This document shows positions 24,001 through 33,407 of a DNA stretch of 64,000 nucleotides, piece by piece; the stretch's first letter is position 1; each line of letters opens with the position of its first letter. This DNA comes from Lineus longissimus (lineage: Eukaryota > Nemertea > Pilidiophora > Heteronemertea > Lineidae). Made by a program: the position numbers and the translations under genes. A model generated the notes under the pieces. That model was not told where the DNA came from, did no database searches, and was given only the letters and a program-made list of their open reading frames with translations. The stretch lies in the NCBI RefSeq assembly GCF_910592395.1, contig NC_088313.1:11260937-11324936 (forward strand), given 5' to 3'.

Positions 24001-26123
24001 AGGCAAGATAAATTTACACGAAGTTGCCAATTCACGCTTGTACAAGGAATACATTTAAATAGCGCTGAGTCAGATATGGCCCAGTGCCCTAACTGTGCAT
24101 ATTAGTCACTTGAAGATGGCCAATTTAACCCGCCTGCCCCTGCCTATAGTCCCCCTTTAAAGAAAAAAACTATCAAAATCTGTTTGATACAAATGACCAT
24201 GGCAGGAATCAAACCACATTATTGTCGAATGAAACAACTGCCAAGCTAAGATGATTATAAGTCACCTAAATAGGCTAAAACTTGACCTACATCAAGATCA
24301 CAAAGTTCAAAGTAATGAGCAGATCTTCTAAAATTGAATCTGAAAACTTTCCATATCAGCAACCCACTCTCAAAATTATCACAAACCTCACGCTTGACGT
24401 ACATTATTTTGCAGGTGGACTGGTTATTGGTGCTTGTCCCCATGGCATAGTTTACAGCATGAAGAATCTGCTGAGGTCAGAAAGCCCGCGCGATTACATG
24501 GATCTACTTCGCTCCATGAAGCACCGCCCAAATATCTCTGTAATAGATATAGCACACCTATTGGCAGCTCATGGCAATAGAACGGAGGCGGGTTTCTTCA
24601 GTCCGAATGAGGGTCGTCTAAGAGCTCCAACACCTCAAAACATTGCTATGGCAAAGGAGGGATTAATGTTCGATCTGCCGGACCTTGATGATGCTACTAC
24701 TGTTGAGTATGATGAAAGCGAAACAGCCAACGGCCACCCAGTGTCCCATTCTTCATCCCATTATGCGCTGTATGACTGGTTCCACCAGGGTAATTGTAAG
24801 AGGGAAAGGGAAAAGCTGAGAAACATCTCACTGCTATCTGGATTTGCTGGGTACACGAATACTCAGAAAGTAGAGCAACTTTTCAATTCAATGAAGAGGG
24901 ACCTCTACTTTCTGAACCAGATGTCACCAGTTAGCCATGTCTTCATGTGCAGGTTGATTTTGCACCTGCACAATGAACAGCTCAGCAAAACCATCATCCA
25001 AGGCCAGAGAGATGTCTGCAACAGACTGTCTTTCAACCAGTTGGGCCAGGTCATCCATCAAGAAGACACCCAGCTGATGTCAGGGAGTAGGCCTACCAAC
25101 GGTGAACCAGCAGAGTCAGATGTAACTGCAAGAAGAGCTCGTCCGAGGCCTACAAGTGAAGATATAAATCACAGCTCGTCAGGTGCTCAAGGCATTCTCC
25201 CCCAAAATAAAGAAACTCTGCCCAGTGACACAGCAGCTAGACCAAGTCTGCCAACAAAACAGAGTACTAGTAAGGAAGATAGGTCACGAGCCAGGGATGT
25301 CCAAGATCATGGAGTTCATCCCCAAACATCTGCAATTTTAGAAAAGACCCATACTATTACAACAGGGGCAGATCGGCGAGGCCTTCAAAGACTCATCGAC
25401 TTGAGAGAGAAACTAGTAGGCTTTACCCAACGTTTATCATCAACACTTGACCCTGAGGATACAACGGCCCTTCTACTTAACATCAGATATGCGAGCGAGA
25501 CGCTCTTCAGGTCAGGCAGGCAGCATTTGGTGCATGGTGGAGTGGTTCAGGATCGCTACATGCAATGCCAGGGAAACTCCAACTACTGTGCTACATGTGC
25601 TGTCAATAATCTCCTGGGATATCATGATGATGGCACGTTCCCAGTGCCAATAAACGAGATGGATGACATTGCTGATGAGATGTGGCTGGCATCATTCAGG
25701 CAGCCAACAGCCAGAGTTCTTCCTGTGAGAGACATAGAAGGCTTCTACAACTTTGAGGTTATGGATATATGTCTTCAGAGAAGAAATTACACTAGTACAA
25801 GACTGCGGAGAGATGTCGTGAGTGCTGTACAACCATTAGAAATTGTCCAAAATTGTTTGCTTGGTGAAAAAAATACAATTGGATGGATCGTTCATCTCAG
25901 CCATTCTGAACACTATATAACCATCAAAATCACATCGCCAGGGATATATGTCAGGATGGATTCTGGTTCGATGGGAGTGCCCTCCACAAGTGTCATGACT
26001 GCTGAAGATGTTGGGAGATTCATCAAAAACCATAGTCTGGGTCAAGGAGGTGTTTACCAGGTCCATCAAAACACCTCACATCCAATGGTAAATATGAAGC
26101 CCTTCCGAGACATTTATATATAG
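17535..26123 (+). CDS. KDZ/HMGXB3-like transposase-derived protein with Josephin-like C-terminus (5' incomplete)
   Basis: Five exons fit without breaking frame: 17535-17722, 20264-20329, 22637-22705, 22872-23013 and 24415-26123 (intron phases 0, 0, 0, 1), giving about 724 codons. The fourth exon has a short SAP-like segment (REVGIQPKGSAADMVVQI). The exon 4/5 junction makes FGTSGGLVIGACPHG, the conserved core of HMGXB3-like proteins tied to KDZ (Kyakuja-Dileera-Zisupton) transposases. Acidic residues that could be catalytic are the D of VIDIAHLL (codon about 24547) and the E of VEQLFN (about 24873). A Ser/Thr/Pro-rich linker follows. From about 25549 the protein looks like a Josephin peptidase: Cys in NYCATCAVNNLLG (codon 25587), His in SEHYITIK (25911), Asp in RMDSGS (25959). 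The start exon and the first catalytic acid lie upstream or are lost. It could be an active element protein or a host-adopted one. Confidence 0.72.
17918..19578 (+). mobile_element. repeat family A, copy 2 (five ~300-bp units)
   Basis: The 5' end GGCTCACCGTAGGGGAGTC is followed by a long (CGT)n tract, and the 3' end is TATACGGTGAGCACAATGGC. Units start TGGCACGTTTCTTAAC at about 18028, 18331, 18633, 18936 and 19239 (spacing about 303). It lies in the first intron of the KDZ-like gene. Four of the five units carry the exact CCACCAGGGGG word; the last has CCACCAGGAGG. Confidence 0.82.
19934..20075 (+). repeat. minisatellite of (C)CCATTTCGCCTAC units
   Basis: About ten units of 13-15 bp with core CATTTCGCCTA and linkers such as CACC or TTACC. 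The array begins right after AAAAAACGGTGTAC. A related array in the opposite direction lies at 22077-22337. The exon at 20264 of the KDZ-like gene is only about 190 bp downstream. Confidence 0.82.
20837..21960 (+). mobile_element. repeat family B, copy 1 (three ~300-bp units)
   Basis: It starts with a perfect terminal hairpin (AGCTCACCTCT, loop TAGC, AGAGGTGAGCT), then (CGT)n, then three units at about 20935, 21235 and 21536. It ends ATGAGGTGAGCACAATGGCC plus CTGGCC. The inverted ends GCTCACCTC/GAGGTGAGC replace the GCTCACCGTA ends of family A, while the unit body is homologous. Two near-identical reversed copies lie at 33408-34560 and 35129-37346. Confidence 0.82.
22077..22337 (-). repeat. 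minisatellite of CATTTCGCCTAC units, reversed
   Basis: About 18 units of GTAGGCGAAATGG with 13-15 bp spacing. The outer end ...GGGGATGAACCG followed by AAAAAA mirrors the start of the array at 19934 (AAAAAA then CGGTGTACCCCC). Short frames on both strands are repeat artefacts. The array lies in the intron before the 22637 exon. Confidence 0.82.
23290..23535 (-). mobile_element. possible tRNA-derived SINE
   Basis: Read on the minus strand from about 23520, TGGCCTATCGG matches the polymerase III box A consensus at all but one fixed position. About 40 bases on, AAGTTCCAACCC resembles box B. The downstream body (to about 23290) is unremarkable. It sits in the last intron of the KDZ-like gene. 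A diverged tRNA pseudogene is the alternative. Confidence 0.45.
23975..24156. mobile_element. 182-bp Kolobok-like MITE with TTAA duplication
   Basis: Flanked by TTAA at 23971-23974 and 24157-24160. The left end AGGGACTCTATAGGCAG pairs with the right end (reverse complement AGGGGGACTATAGGCAG). TTAA duplications with A/G-starting ends are typical of Kolobok elements. A fragment with the same AGGGACTATAGGC word lies at about 27756 in the THAP gene's intron. Confidence 0.65.
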
Positions 26124-26332
26124 ACTCCTTAGTATTCTTGGTGAAATTTATTCAATGAGAAAGATTTAATTGACACAATAAAACTTATCACAACTACAGT
26201 TTGATCACGGTGATCAGAACTTTAATTAAATACGATGGCAATTTCTGTGAAGGTGGAAAAATGCTTGGCGATATATATACATTTTAGGTTATTTTTTTAG
26301 AAACATACCAAAATCAATATATTCAACTTCAG

Positions 26333-29300
26333 CAATTAGTTGTGGAAGAGGATCCAGACAACGTTCTTATGAGTAAATGACCGTGAAAGCCATCACAGCC
26401 TAAAAAAATCACTGAAGGCTGTGTAGGCATATATAGTACCTATATGTACAAAATATAGTATTTCCTGTTTTAAATAATTTCAGCATTCAGCTGTGCAAGA
26501 AGATCCTGAGAGTGGACCTGGACTAGTGGAAGAAACGCCACAAAGTCATGGGGTAAGCTATAAGTCATCAGAATATTTGGCCTGAAAAATCAGTGTCGGA
26601 GATGAGGCAAGCTCGACCACGAAGGTTTTTGCATCACACTGGCAATTCTACATTAATAGGTCTAGGTATAAGATTCAAGTTGTTTTTATGGGTAAATGAC
26701 CGTGCATCATCAGCGCCTGAAAATATCAGAAAATTCTCAAACAAAGTAGGTAGCAGGCAGTCAGAATATAATGTTAGTATTACCAGCTTTTCAAGGAACG
26801 TACCAAAGTTGCTTTCTTTAATTTCAGCATTCAGTTGTACCAGAGGATCCTGTGAGCGGACCTGGTCCAGTGGAAGAAACGACACAAAGTCATGGGGTAA
26901 GCTATAAGTCATCAGAATATTTGGCCTGAAAAATCAGTGTCGGAGATGAGGCAAGCTCAACCACGAAGGTTTTTGCATCACACTGGCAATTCTACATTAA
27001 TAGGTCTAGGTATATGATTCAAGTTGTTTTTATGAGTAAATGACCGTGCAACAGATCAGTGCCTGAAAAAGAGTCATCCTAAAACAGTGTGTGTAGTGGC
27101 GAGAATATAGCATTTCCTGCTCTTAAAAAGTACCAAACTTCACTTCTTTGAAAAAAATTTCAGCAATCAATTGTGCAAGAGGATCTTAAAGGTCATATAT
27201 CAAGGTTTTTTGCCATTTTCTGCTGTAAGACGATTTCAAAAGTGTACCTAACACTTTATACAATACAGAAAACCAAATGCAATTAGCTCCATCCATTTTG
27301 AAGATATAGCCAATTATGTGTTTGACAACTTGATTACCTGATCAGGCTAGCAACTGGCTTGTTAGAGCCAGGCGGCGGGTTCAGCAAAAGTTGTGATGTA
27401 GATCATGTCATGCAATCATAAAAGCAGGAGGGCCTTAATTAGTTATGCACACCTGGAAGTAATGTGTTTCATTCACTATGGTGTATTGTGTGGCTCCGAA
27501 TTGTGTCAAGGCTAGCACAAAGAACAATCGAATGACGGATGGGACCCATTTTCATGAATTTCCAAAGCCAGTTGAACGAGAGAGGAGGAAGCTGTGGATT
27601 CGGAAGTGCAAACGTTTGGAGTGTTGGAAGCCTGGGCCTTCGGCCAAACTTTGCAGTGAGTGGAACTCAGTGCTAGGTATCACAATCAAGACCCTGACGA
27701 GTCTTGTTTTAAATTCTAATCTAAAATTAAAGAAGTAAAAACTGCAGTTAAAAGAGGGACTATAGGCCGGATCTATGGGATTGAACTTAATAATGCATTG
27801 CAATAGCTGACAACCTACATGTATTTTAACTATGGTTTTGCGATTTGTTCCAGGCTCTTCCTAGCTGCATTGCACTTCAACGAGAATTCCAAACGTGCCC
27901 AAGCAGCGAACAAAGATGGGACTAAGCGATGGTCAGTCTCCTATCCGAAGGCAAAGAAGGGTGAACCTGTGGCAAGGGAAGTGAAAGTACCAGTGACTTA
28001 TGGTAGGAACCTTTTCAAAAAAGTACTTCTATATCATACATGTAGGTTGAGGATGCTCCTTGAAAATGGCCATACATAGAAAGGGTGACAACATCCGATT
28101 GCTTGGCAGAGTGCCAAAGTAGTGTTGTTGCAGTCGTCTTCCTACCCGCTGATAAAGACTCTCGCCTAGCAGTGGTTGGCACGGTATATGAAACCAGGGG
28201 CGGGACATACCACTGCGGTGGGAGTGTACTCTATTAAGGAGAGCACTTGTCAGTCCCATGGGTGTCCTTAGGGACCATCTCAAAATTTACTGATGCAAAA
28301 AAAGAGGAACAATGTTTGTCTGGGGGGAGTTTTCTAGGTGCTCAGTGTTCACAGAGAGACTAACACTGTTCTTCTATTTTGGCATCAGTCAATTTTGAGA
28401 TGGTCCCTTTAGAGAGGTTCCACTTGACTGTGAACACCATTTCCATTTCCAGAGGTATTTCATGGAGATGATCTTGTGTCACCAAAAACAAACAGGACAT
28501 CCTATAAATACAAAATATTTATTGTTCAAAAAAAATCAAAATATTCGTTCCTTTTCAGAATACATTCAACTTCTACTGAATGAGGTATTGAGACTTCGAG
28601 AGAAAATGCCCTCGTACAGCACTGCATTGGCCAATAGAGAAGATCGCATCAAGTCTACACCCAAGCCAGTCTGTACGAAATACACGAAACGTCAAACCAA
28701 ACTTGAGGTCGTGGATAGCCGGAAGACTCGATTTAATCGGACGCTCAACTCTTTGGATAACGAAAGCCAGTGTACTCCTCTGAGGGCCAGGTAGAGCGAA
28801 TCTTGTCACGAGCACAGACTGGAAGAGGAAGTCTTTGCTTTTTGCCCAAACGTTGCCAGCACCAGCGCACAAATCTGCGGTATGCAAGGTATCTCCATAA
28901 CCTGAAAAGACAGTTTGAGAGAAAATTTGAGTTCAGATGAAACATAATGCATACAATGTAGTATGGTCATGAATCCTTTGTGCTGAAAGCAGTTGTTTCT
29001 GTTTTGTAAATAAATAGGAAGTGTACATGTACAAGTTTCTGTTATTTTACTTATTTCAACTTACTTGTGCATTGGCTGATCATTTCCTATTGGCCCTTGA
29101 TCTTGGATAAATTCATACATGGCACTTTCCAGGACATATCGGTCAAGGCAGTTGCTTGCGAATCCGGGATGCAGAGTTATGCAGGCAACTCCATCTGGCT
29201 CATAACTTTCCTTCTTGGCCAGAACTGGGGAATAGTCACTGCAGCACATCGACTCTGTTCCAGTGATTTGAGCTGTGCAGTTTCCACAGTCACACCTGAA

Positions 29301-30082
29301 GTGATAAACGTTTACATATTTACAAAAAATGATGATTAACACTAGACCAGTTGCCAGTTGCCCTCCTTGGCTTCCCTCAGTCTCAGTGATGATGAGGCCG
29401 AGTCCATGACATGGCAGATGGCAAATGTCCTTCAGAGACTGTTCAAATACATACAACCATTGAACCAATACAAAGCCATCCAAGAAGTGCCAGAGCATCA
29501 GATAAAGTCCAATTGTGTATAGTAGTAGTGGATGCATGTCATGATGTAGTGCTGTGTGCATAGAGAACAGAGTGAGAATGTAAACAAAACTTGCCATTTT
29601 CTGTTGCCTGCACGTTCAGGGCGTTCATCCTCCACTTCCTCATCACTTTCGTCCGAATGATCACTCTCATTATGATCTAGTGATATCAATGACTCGAACA
29701 TGTATGGCTCAACGTTTAAATATCCTTCTGTATCGACCAAAACATCCTCAAATTCACTGCTCTCACTCTCTGAACTGTATGCGGAAGCCATCTTGCTTTG
29801 TTCTGACTGACACGACCTGCGTCATCAAAAAATCCCTAGCGGCCACATGTGGAACTAATCTAAAGTTGTGTGTGGTGGGAAATTCAAATAGTTTCAAATT
29901 GAAAATTGAAATAACTAAATAATGACTTTATTATTAGAATTTTTTTAATGTCTGGGATCTTGTTTTTTTAACCCTCAACATATTTCATGAGTATCAAGCA
30001 TGTTTTCAAACCTTGATATATGACCTTTAAGAGTGGACCTGTAATCCCTGGGTCAGCAGGAGAAACGGCACAGAGGAAACAG
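26333..30082 (+). CDS. tandemly duplicated acidic exon (three to four copies, one split)
   Basis: Copies lie at 26484-26552 and 26828-26896 (each 69 nt, 23 codons, TTTCAG acceptor, GTAAGC donor) and at 27164-27189 continued at 30031-30082 (78 nt when the inserted transposon is removed). A shortened copy starts at 26333. Each encodes an acidic peptide with E-D-P-x-S-G-P and E-E-T near the middle. The flanking intron is repeated too, so the unit is about 340 bp. All copies keep frame. They follow the KDZ-like gene's stop at 26123, so the gene they belong to is unclear; they could be alternative 3' exons. No known domain. Confidence 0.55.
27478..28585 (+). CDS. THAP zinc-finger protein, spliced
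   Basis: Exon 1 (27478-27655) starts at ATG and gives MVYCVAPNC, then FHEFPKP, LWIRKCKR and a C at the donor CTTTGCA|GTGAGT. This is the C2CH THAP DNA-binding domain. Exon 2 (27865-28002) supplies LHFNEN, the His of the finger. This acceptor makes the spacing C-x3-H rather than the usual C-x2-H, so the true acceptor may differ slightly. Exon 3 starts at 28453 (after TTTCCAG) and stays open to a stop near 28583. The total is about 150 residues, too short for a Kolobok transposase; only the DNA-binding part is evident. An alternative third exon from about 28560 is possible. It probably binds the element's own ends, as THAP transposases do (inference). Confidence 0.7.
28745..29791 (-). CDS. P2X7 C-terminal-domain-like protein (three exons, intact)
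   Basis: The exons are 29791-29595, 29295-29065 and 28901-28745, together 585 nt: 194 codons and a stop. Exon 1 is very acidic (SSESESSEFED, DHSDESDEEVEDE). It ends at a GC donor (AAATG|GCAAGT), and joining restores a Trp to give WCDCGNC. Then come CC, CITLHPGF, NCLDRYVLESA, YRRFVRWCW, LPVCARDKIR and EEYTGFRYP. These are the cysteine/zinc and aromatic motifs of the cytoplasmic 'ballast' domain of P2X7 receptors. There are no membrane segments and no channel domain, so it is a soluble homologue, not a receptor. The gene is intact and wholly inside the Kolobok-like element, converging on the THAP gene. Its role there is unknown. Confidence 0.85.
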
Positions 30083-30767
30083 GTAACTTAGCTGAGTCTT
30101 CATTATTAAGTATATGGCCGAAAAAAGCAATGTGAAAGCTGAGGTTAACTTGACCACCAAGATTTCTTATGTAATGCTGTATCGACGTATAAAGGAAGTA
30201 TAAGACTATGATGCACAGGGCAGGAGCATGGAGCTTTCCCTGTAAAAGCCCATGGAATTCCTAACCAAGCAATGAAATTTAACCCAGAATATTTGAAACA
30301 AATGGTCGTCAAGATCAACTTCAGGTCTCATAATTTAGAGATGGAACGAGGCAAAGGACTGGGGTGACCTGCTGCGACTAGGTTTGATCATAGGTTTGAC
30401 ATAGAGTCAGTTTTGGGTGTCTTCCGCAATTACAGTAGTACTGTTGGAGTACGTCACGTCGTGTGACGGCTGGGAGTCTCGTACACACTGTGACATCATT
30501 GATAATCAAAAGGGTCTCATGATTTGGCATTTACTTTTTTTTAAATATGAAACTTGAGCAATATTACATTATCATGATTACTACTTTATCAATCTTTACT
30601 TTAAAAAATCATTGGCACCTTCGAGAGGGGGTTACCTCGACTTAGTGATATTATCACTAAGGTAATTTTATTTATTTATTTATTTTTTTTATTTATTGAA
30701 ATTTTACTGTACATGTACATCCACGTATACAATAATAGTGACGACAGAAACATGTACAGAGGGTTTA
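30083..30767. other. intron-like stretch, nothing recognised
   Basis: It begins with the donor GTAACT after the split duplicated exon. It contains a TTTA-rich low-complexity tract near 30665-30700 and a small dyad (TTAGTGATA/TATCACTAA) near 30640-30660. No gene or known element seen. Confidence 0.35.
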
Positions 30768-30950
30768 TGCCTGTTTCGCCTATTCCTGTTTCGCCTACAA
30801 AATTCCTGTTTCGCCTATTCCTGAATCGCCTATTCCTGTTCCGCCTATTCCTGTTTCGCCTATTCCTTTTTCGCCTATTTCCTGTTTGGCCTATTTCCTG
30901 TTTGGCCTATTTCCTGTTTCGCCTATTCCTGTTTCGCCTACTTTCCAGTA
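30768..30950 (+). repeat. minisatellite of CCTGTTTCGCCTATT units
   Basis: About 12 units of 14-16 bp with core TGTTTCGCCTATTCC. Preceded by GAGGGTTTATG, which resembles the CGGTGTA-type starts of the sister arrays. The following 30951-31573 stretch shows no gene; it has a repeated ACCATAGG word near 31153-31170. Confidence 0.8.
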
Positions 30951-31573
30951 CCCCTACAATAAATCGACTCTCCCACGGGGAACCTTAGGGATGCATGTCC
31001 ATTTTATGGGGAAAATGTGAGGGGACAATTGGATGATGTTAACAATGTGATGACAATTTGACTAATCAAATGCCATCAACTTTGTTAACAAACCATGCCA
31101 TGACCGTTTTGAAAGAGTCACCTTGAAAGCGGGGACAGTCCGGGACTTATTTGACCATAGGACCATAGGACCATACTGACACACAGTAAAAACTAATAGA
31201 TTAAGTAGAGTAAAGCAGTCGTTTATTTTATGAAAACTGAATTCATGAGTTTTTGATACAAATACATAATATTGTACATTCTCATAATTATTTGATCAAA
31301 ATCAGCTGTAAAACCCATGTCATAATATACATGTAGGTACAGCACATATAAAGTCAAACAAGGTGGAAAATACATATCATGATAATATTATGTCAGACAA
31401 GGTAACTGATGGCATCAACGTAACTCATTATGTCCCTCTCTCCATTGACGTATTGTTCTTTGAGGCGTAACATGCGTTCGTCAATGCGTACATATGTGGC
31501 TCTCCTCGGGTTTGGTCGGTCAGTAAGGGACGGTTCATATTCCTACGTCTGTGGGGAGGTTAGCAATACATTT

Positions 31574-31763
31574 GAATAGGCGAAACAGGAATAGGCTAAA
31601 CAGGAATTAGGCGAAACAGGAATAGGCGAAACAGGAATTAGGCGAAACAGGAATAGGCGAAACAGGAATTAGGCGAAACAGGAATTAGGCGAAACAGGAA
31701 TTAGGCGAAACAGGAATAGGCGAAACAGGAATAGGCGAAACAGGAATAGGCGAAACAGGAATA
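31574..31763 (-). repeat. minisatellite of CCTGTTTCGCCTATT units, reversed
   Basis: About 13 units of AATAGGCGAAACAGG, opposite in direction to the array at 30768. On the minus strand it follows the end of the LINE fragment directly and starts with CGGTGTATTCC. Confidence 0.8.
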
Positions 31764-32790
31764 CACCGTACAGAGTGGTGTTGGCACAGGAAATGTCCTA
31801 TGTGAGCCAGCACCACAAAGTATAAATAAACTACAGAAGAAAAATAAATATGGCATAAAATGTAGTGTACTAGCACTGCCTACAGAGGGGACATCTGCAG
31901 GCAGTGACCCAAGAGCATGTATTGTCGACAGTAAAACCACCAAGCTTCTTACAATAAAAATCAATAACATTAGTTTTAAAACATGCGTGGCGACTTTGGC
32001 ACCGAGCTGCGATTGGTAGCGCATTCCAGGTGCCTACTATCCGATTAAAAAAAGAAGTAAAAAACGACTCGGTCCTGCACCGTGTTTGTTTTAAAACCAT
32101 GGGGTCGCCCCTACGAGTTGTAAAATTGACGTACTCATCGACAGGCACTGAAAACTTCTGTGTAAAACAATTGTGTATAAAGAGTAGATCTAAAATTTCA
32201 CGGCGAAAGGCCAGAGGTAAAAGTCCAAGCCCTGACATTCGTTCAGCATAAGATAGATCACGATCCGAGATGTGTCTTTGTGGCCCGGCGCTGAACCTTC
32301 TCCAAAACAGAAAGATTCCGTTTGGAGAGACCACTCCAAGCCACTGAACAGTACTCGACTCGACTCCTGACAACACTTGAATACAATGTCTTTTAACGCA
32401 TCCTTGTGCTTACAATTACCAGTTATCCTTCTAATAACGTGCCAGTGTTTGTTTGCACTGTGCGCAACAAAGTCAACATGTTTATTCCACGACAAGTCAT
32501 TTTGCAATAATACCCCTAGGTCTTAATAAGTCCTGGCAGATCCAGAAAACCAACCTTCACCCTCTGTAGCTAAACAAGATATTTCTCTTGAAAAGCGCTA
32601 GAGCATTTTTAATTGACTTCACCCTTGACCTTACAGCATGGTAAGATCCCTTTATATCAACTCTTGTTGATACTTTGTTGTGCGCCCTATTTTGTAATGT
32701 TTTAGTGTCGGTTGTAGATATGAGGTTATAGTGACGTGGACTATAAATAATGTAAATACATATCTTAGTTGGTTTAGTCTGTGGGTTCGA
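31764..32790 (-). pseudogene. 3' fragment of a LINE-type reverse transcriptase ORF
   Basis: Two overlapping frames carry the C-terminal part of a LINE reverse transcriptase: NDLSWNKHVDFVAHSANKHW (32507 downwards), then RHISDRDLSYAERM, LPLAFRREILDLLFIH, FFNRIVGTWNALP and a terminal CRCPLC. The start, the catalytic domain and the endonuclease are absent, and the reading frame shifts at least once (about 32190-32376). This is a 5'-truncated, dead insertion. The ORF ends near 31870; about 107 bp of 3' tail then lead into the minisatellite. Confidence 0.7.
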
Positions 32791-33099
32791 GTTCAGAGTT
32801 GCAAGAAGTTTACACGGTGACAAATATTATAAGCCCTTTTACCGCTACAATATTGCAGATGCAACCTCGAGAAACAAAAGACAAGAAACAGAAAGAGGAC
32901 CTAAAAGAGCCAAAAGCTTCAGGAAAGTCCTATAATTTGCGAAGAATTCCAAAAAGAAAAGTAAGAGACGCCAACCGGCGTTAAATGTGACTCTGAAATT
33001 AAAACGTTTATAACTTTGTCCATGAACTGGTCGGCCCCAGCCCCCTCCCTTTCTCAAATCCTGAATCCACCCTGATACATTGTTTGGGTGAATACATTA

Positions 33100-33265
33100 C
33101 AGTGGAACCTCGCTTAGCGAACACCTCTCTACTAAGGACACCCTCTCTATAAAGGACACTGCATTTGGTCGCAAATTAGTCAGTTCAATTCAATTTGACC
33201 TCTGTAATCAGGACAAGTATCAATTAAGGAGAGCGGTTATCAGTCCCAAGGATGAGGTTCTACTG
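33100..33265. mobile_element. pogo/mariner-type MITE, 166 bp
   Basis: TA dinucleotides flank CAGTGGAACCTC at the left and GAGGTTCTACTG at the right (reverse complement CAGTAGAACCTC), the ends typical of pogo-like elements. The inside has ATTAAGGAGAGCGGTTATCA. A related fragment (ATTAAGGAGAGCACTTGTCA) lies at about 28233 inside the THAP gene's intron. Confidence 0.75.
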
Positions 33266-33407
33266 TATATTGCATGCAATTCTAGCATAGCCCACACTTA
33301 TACAGTGTGAAGGTTTTTGATTGGATACATGGTTCCAATGATATGAGGATAAATGAATTCATCCAATATAAGAAACGTGGAGATTGCCGTGTTGATCAGT
33401 ATGAATA

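Larger units (their letters stand above)
27190..30026. mobile_element. Kolobok-like DNA transposon carrying THAP and P2X7-C-domain genes
   Basis: TTAA duplications lie at 27186-27189 and 30027-30030. The terminal inverted repeats are perfect for 19 bp (AGGTCATATATCAAGGTTT). Removing the element joins the two halves of a duplicated exon, which confirms the boundaries. It holds a THAP-domain gene (plus strand) and a three-exon P2X7-C-terminal-like gene (minus strand), arranged tail to tail. TTAA sites and a THAP domain are the marks of the Kolobok superfamily, but no full transposase with an acidic triad is visible in these 2.84 kb. It may be a derivative mobilised in trans. Confidence 0.8.

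Noticed and set aside
28745-29791. A full P2X receptor gene
   Set aside because: No membrane segments or extracellular domain; only the C-terminal cytoplasmic-type domain is encoded and it begins with its own acidic exon.
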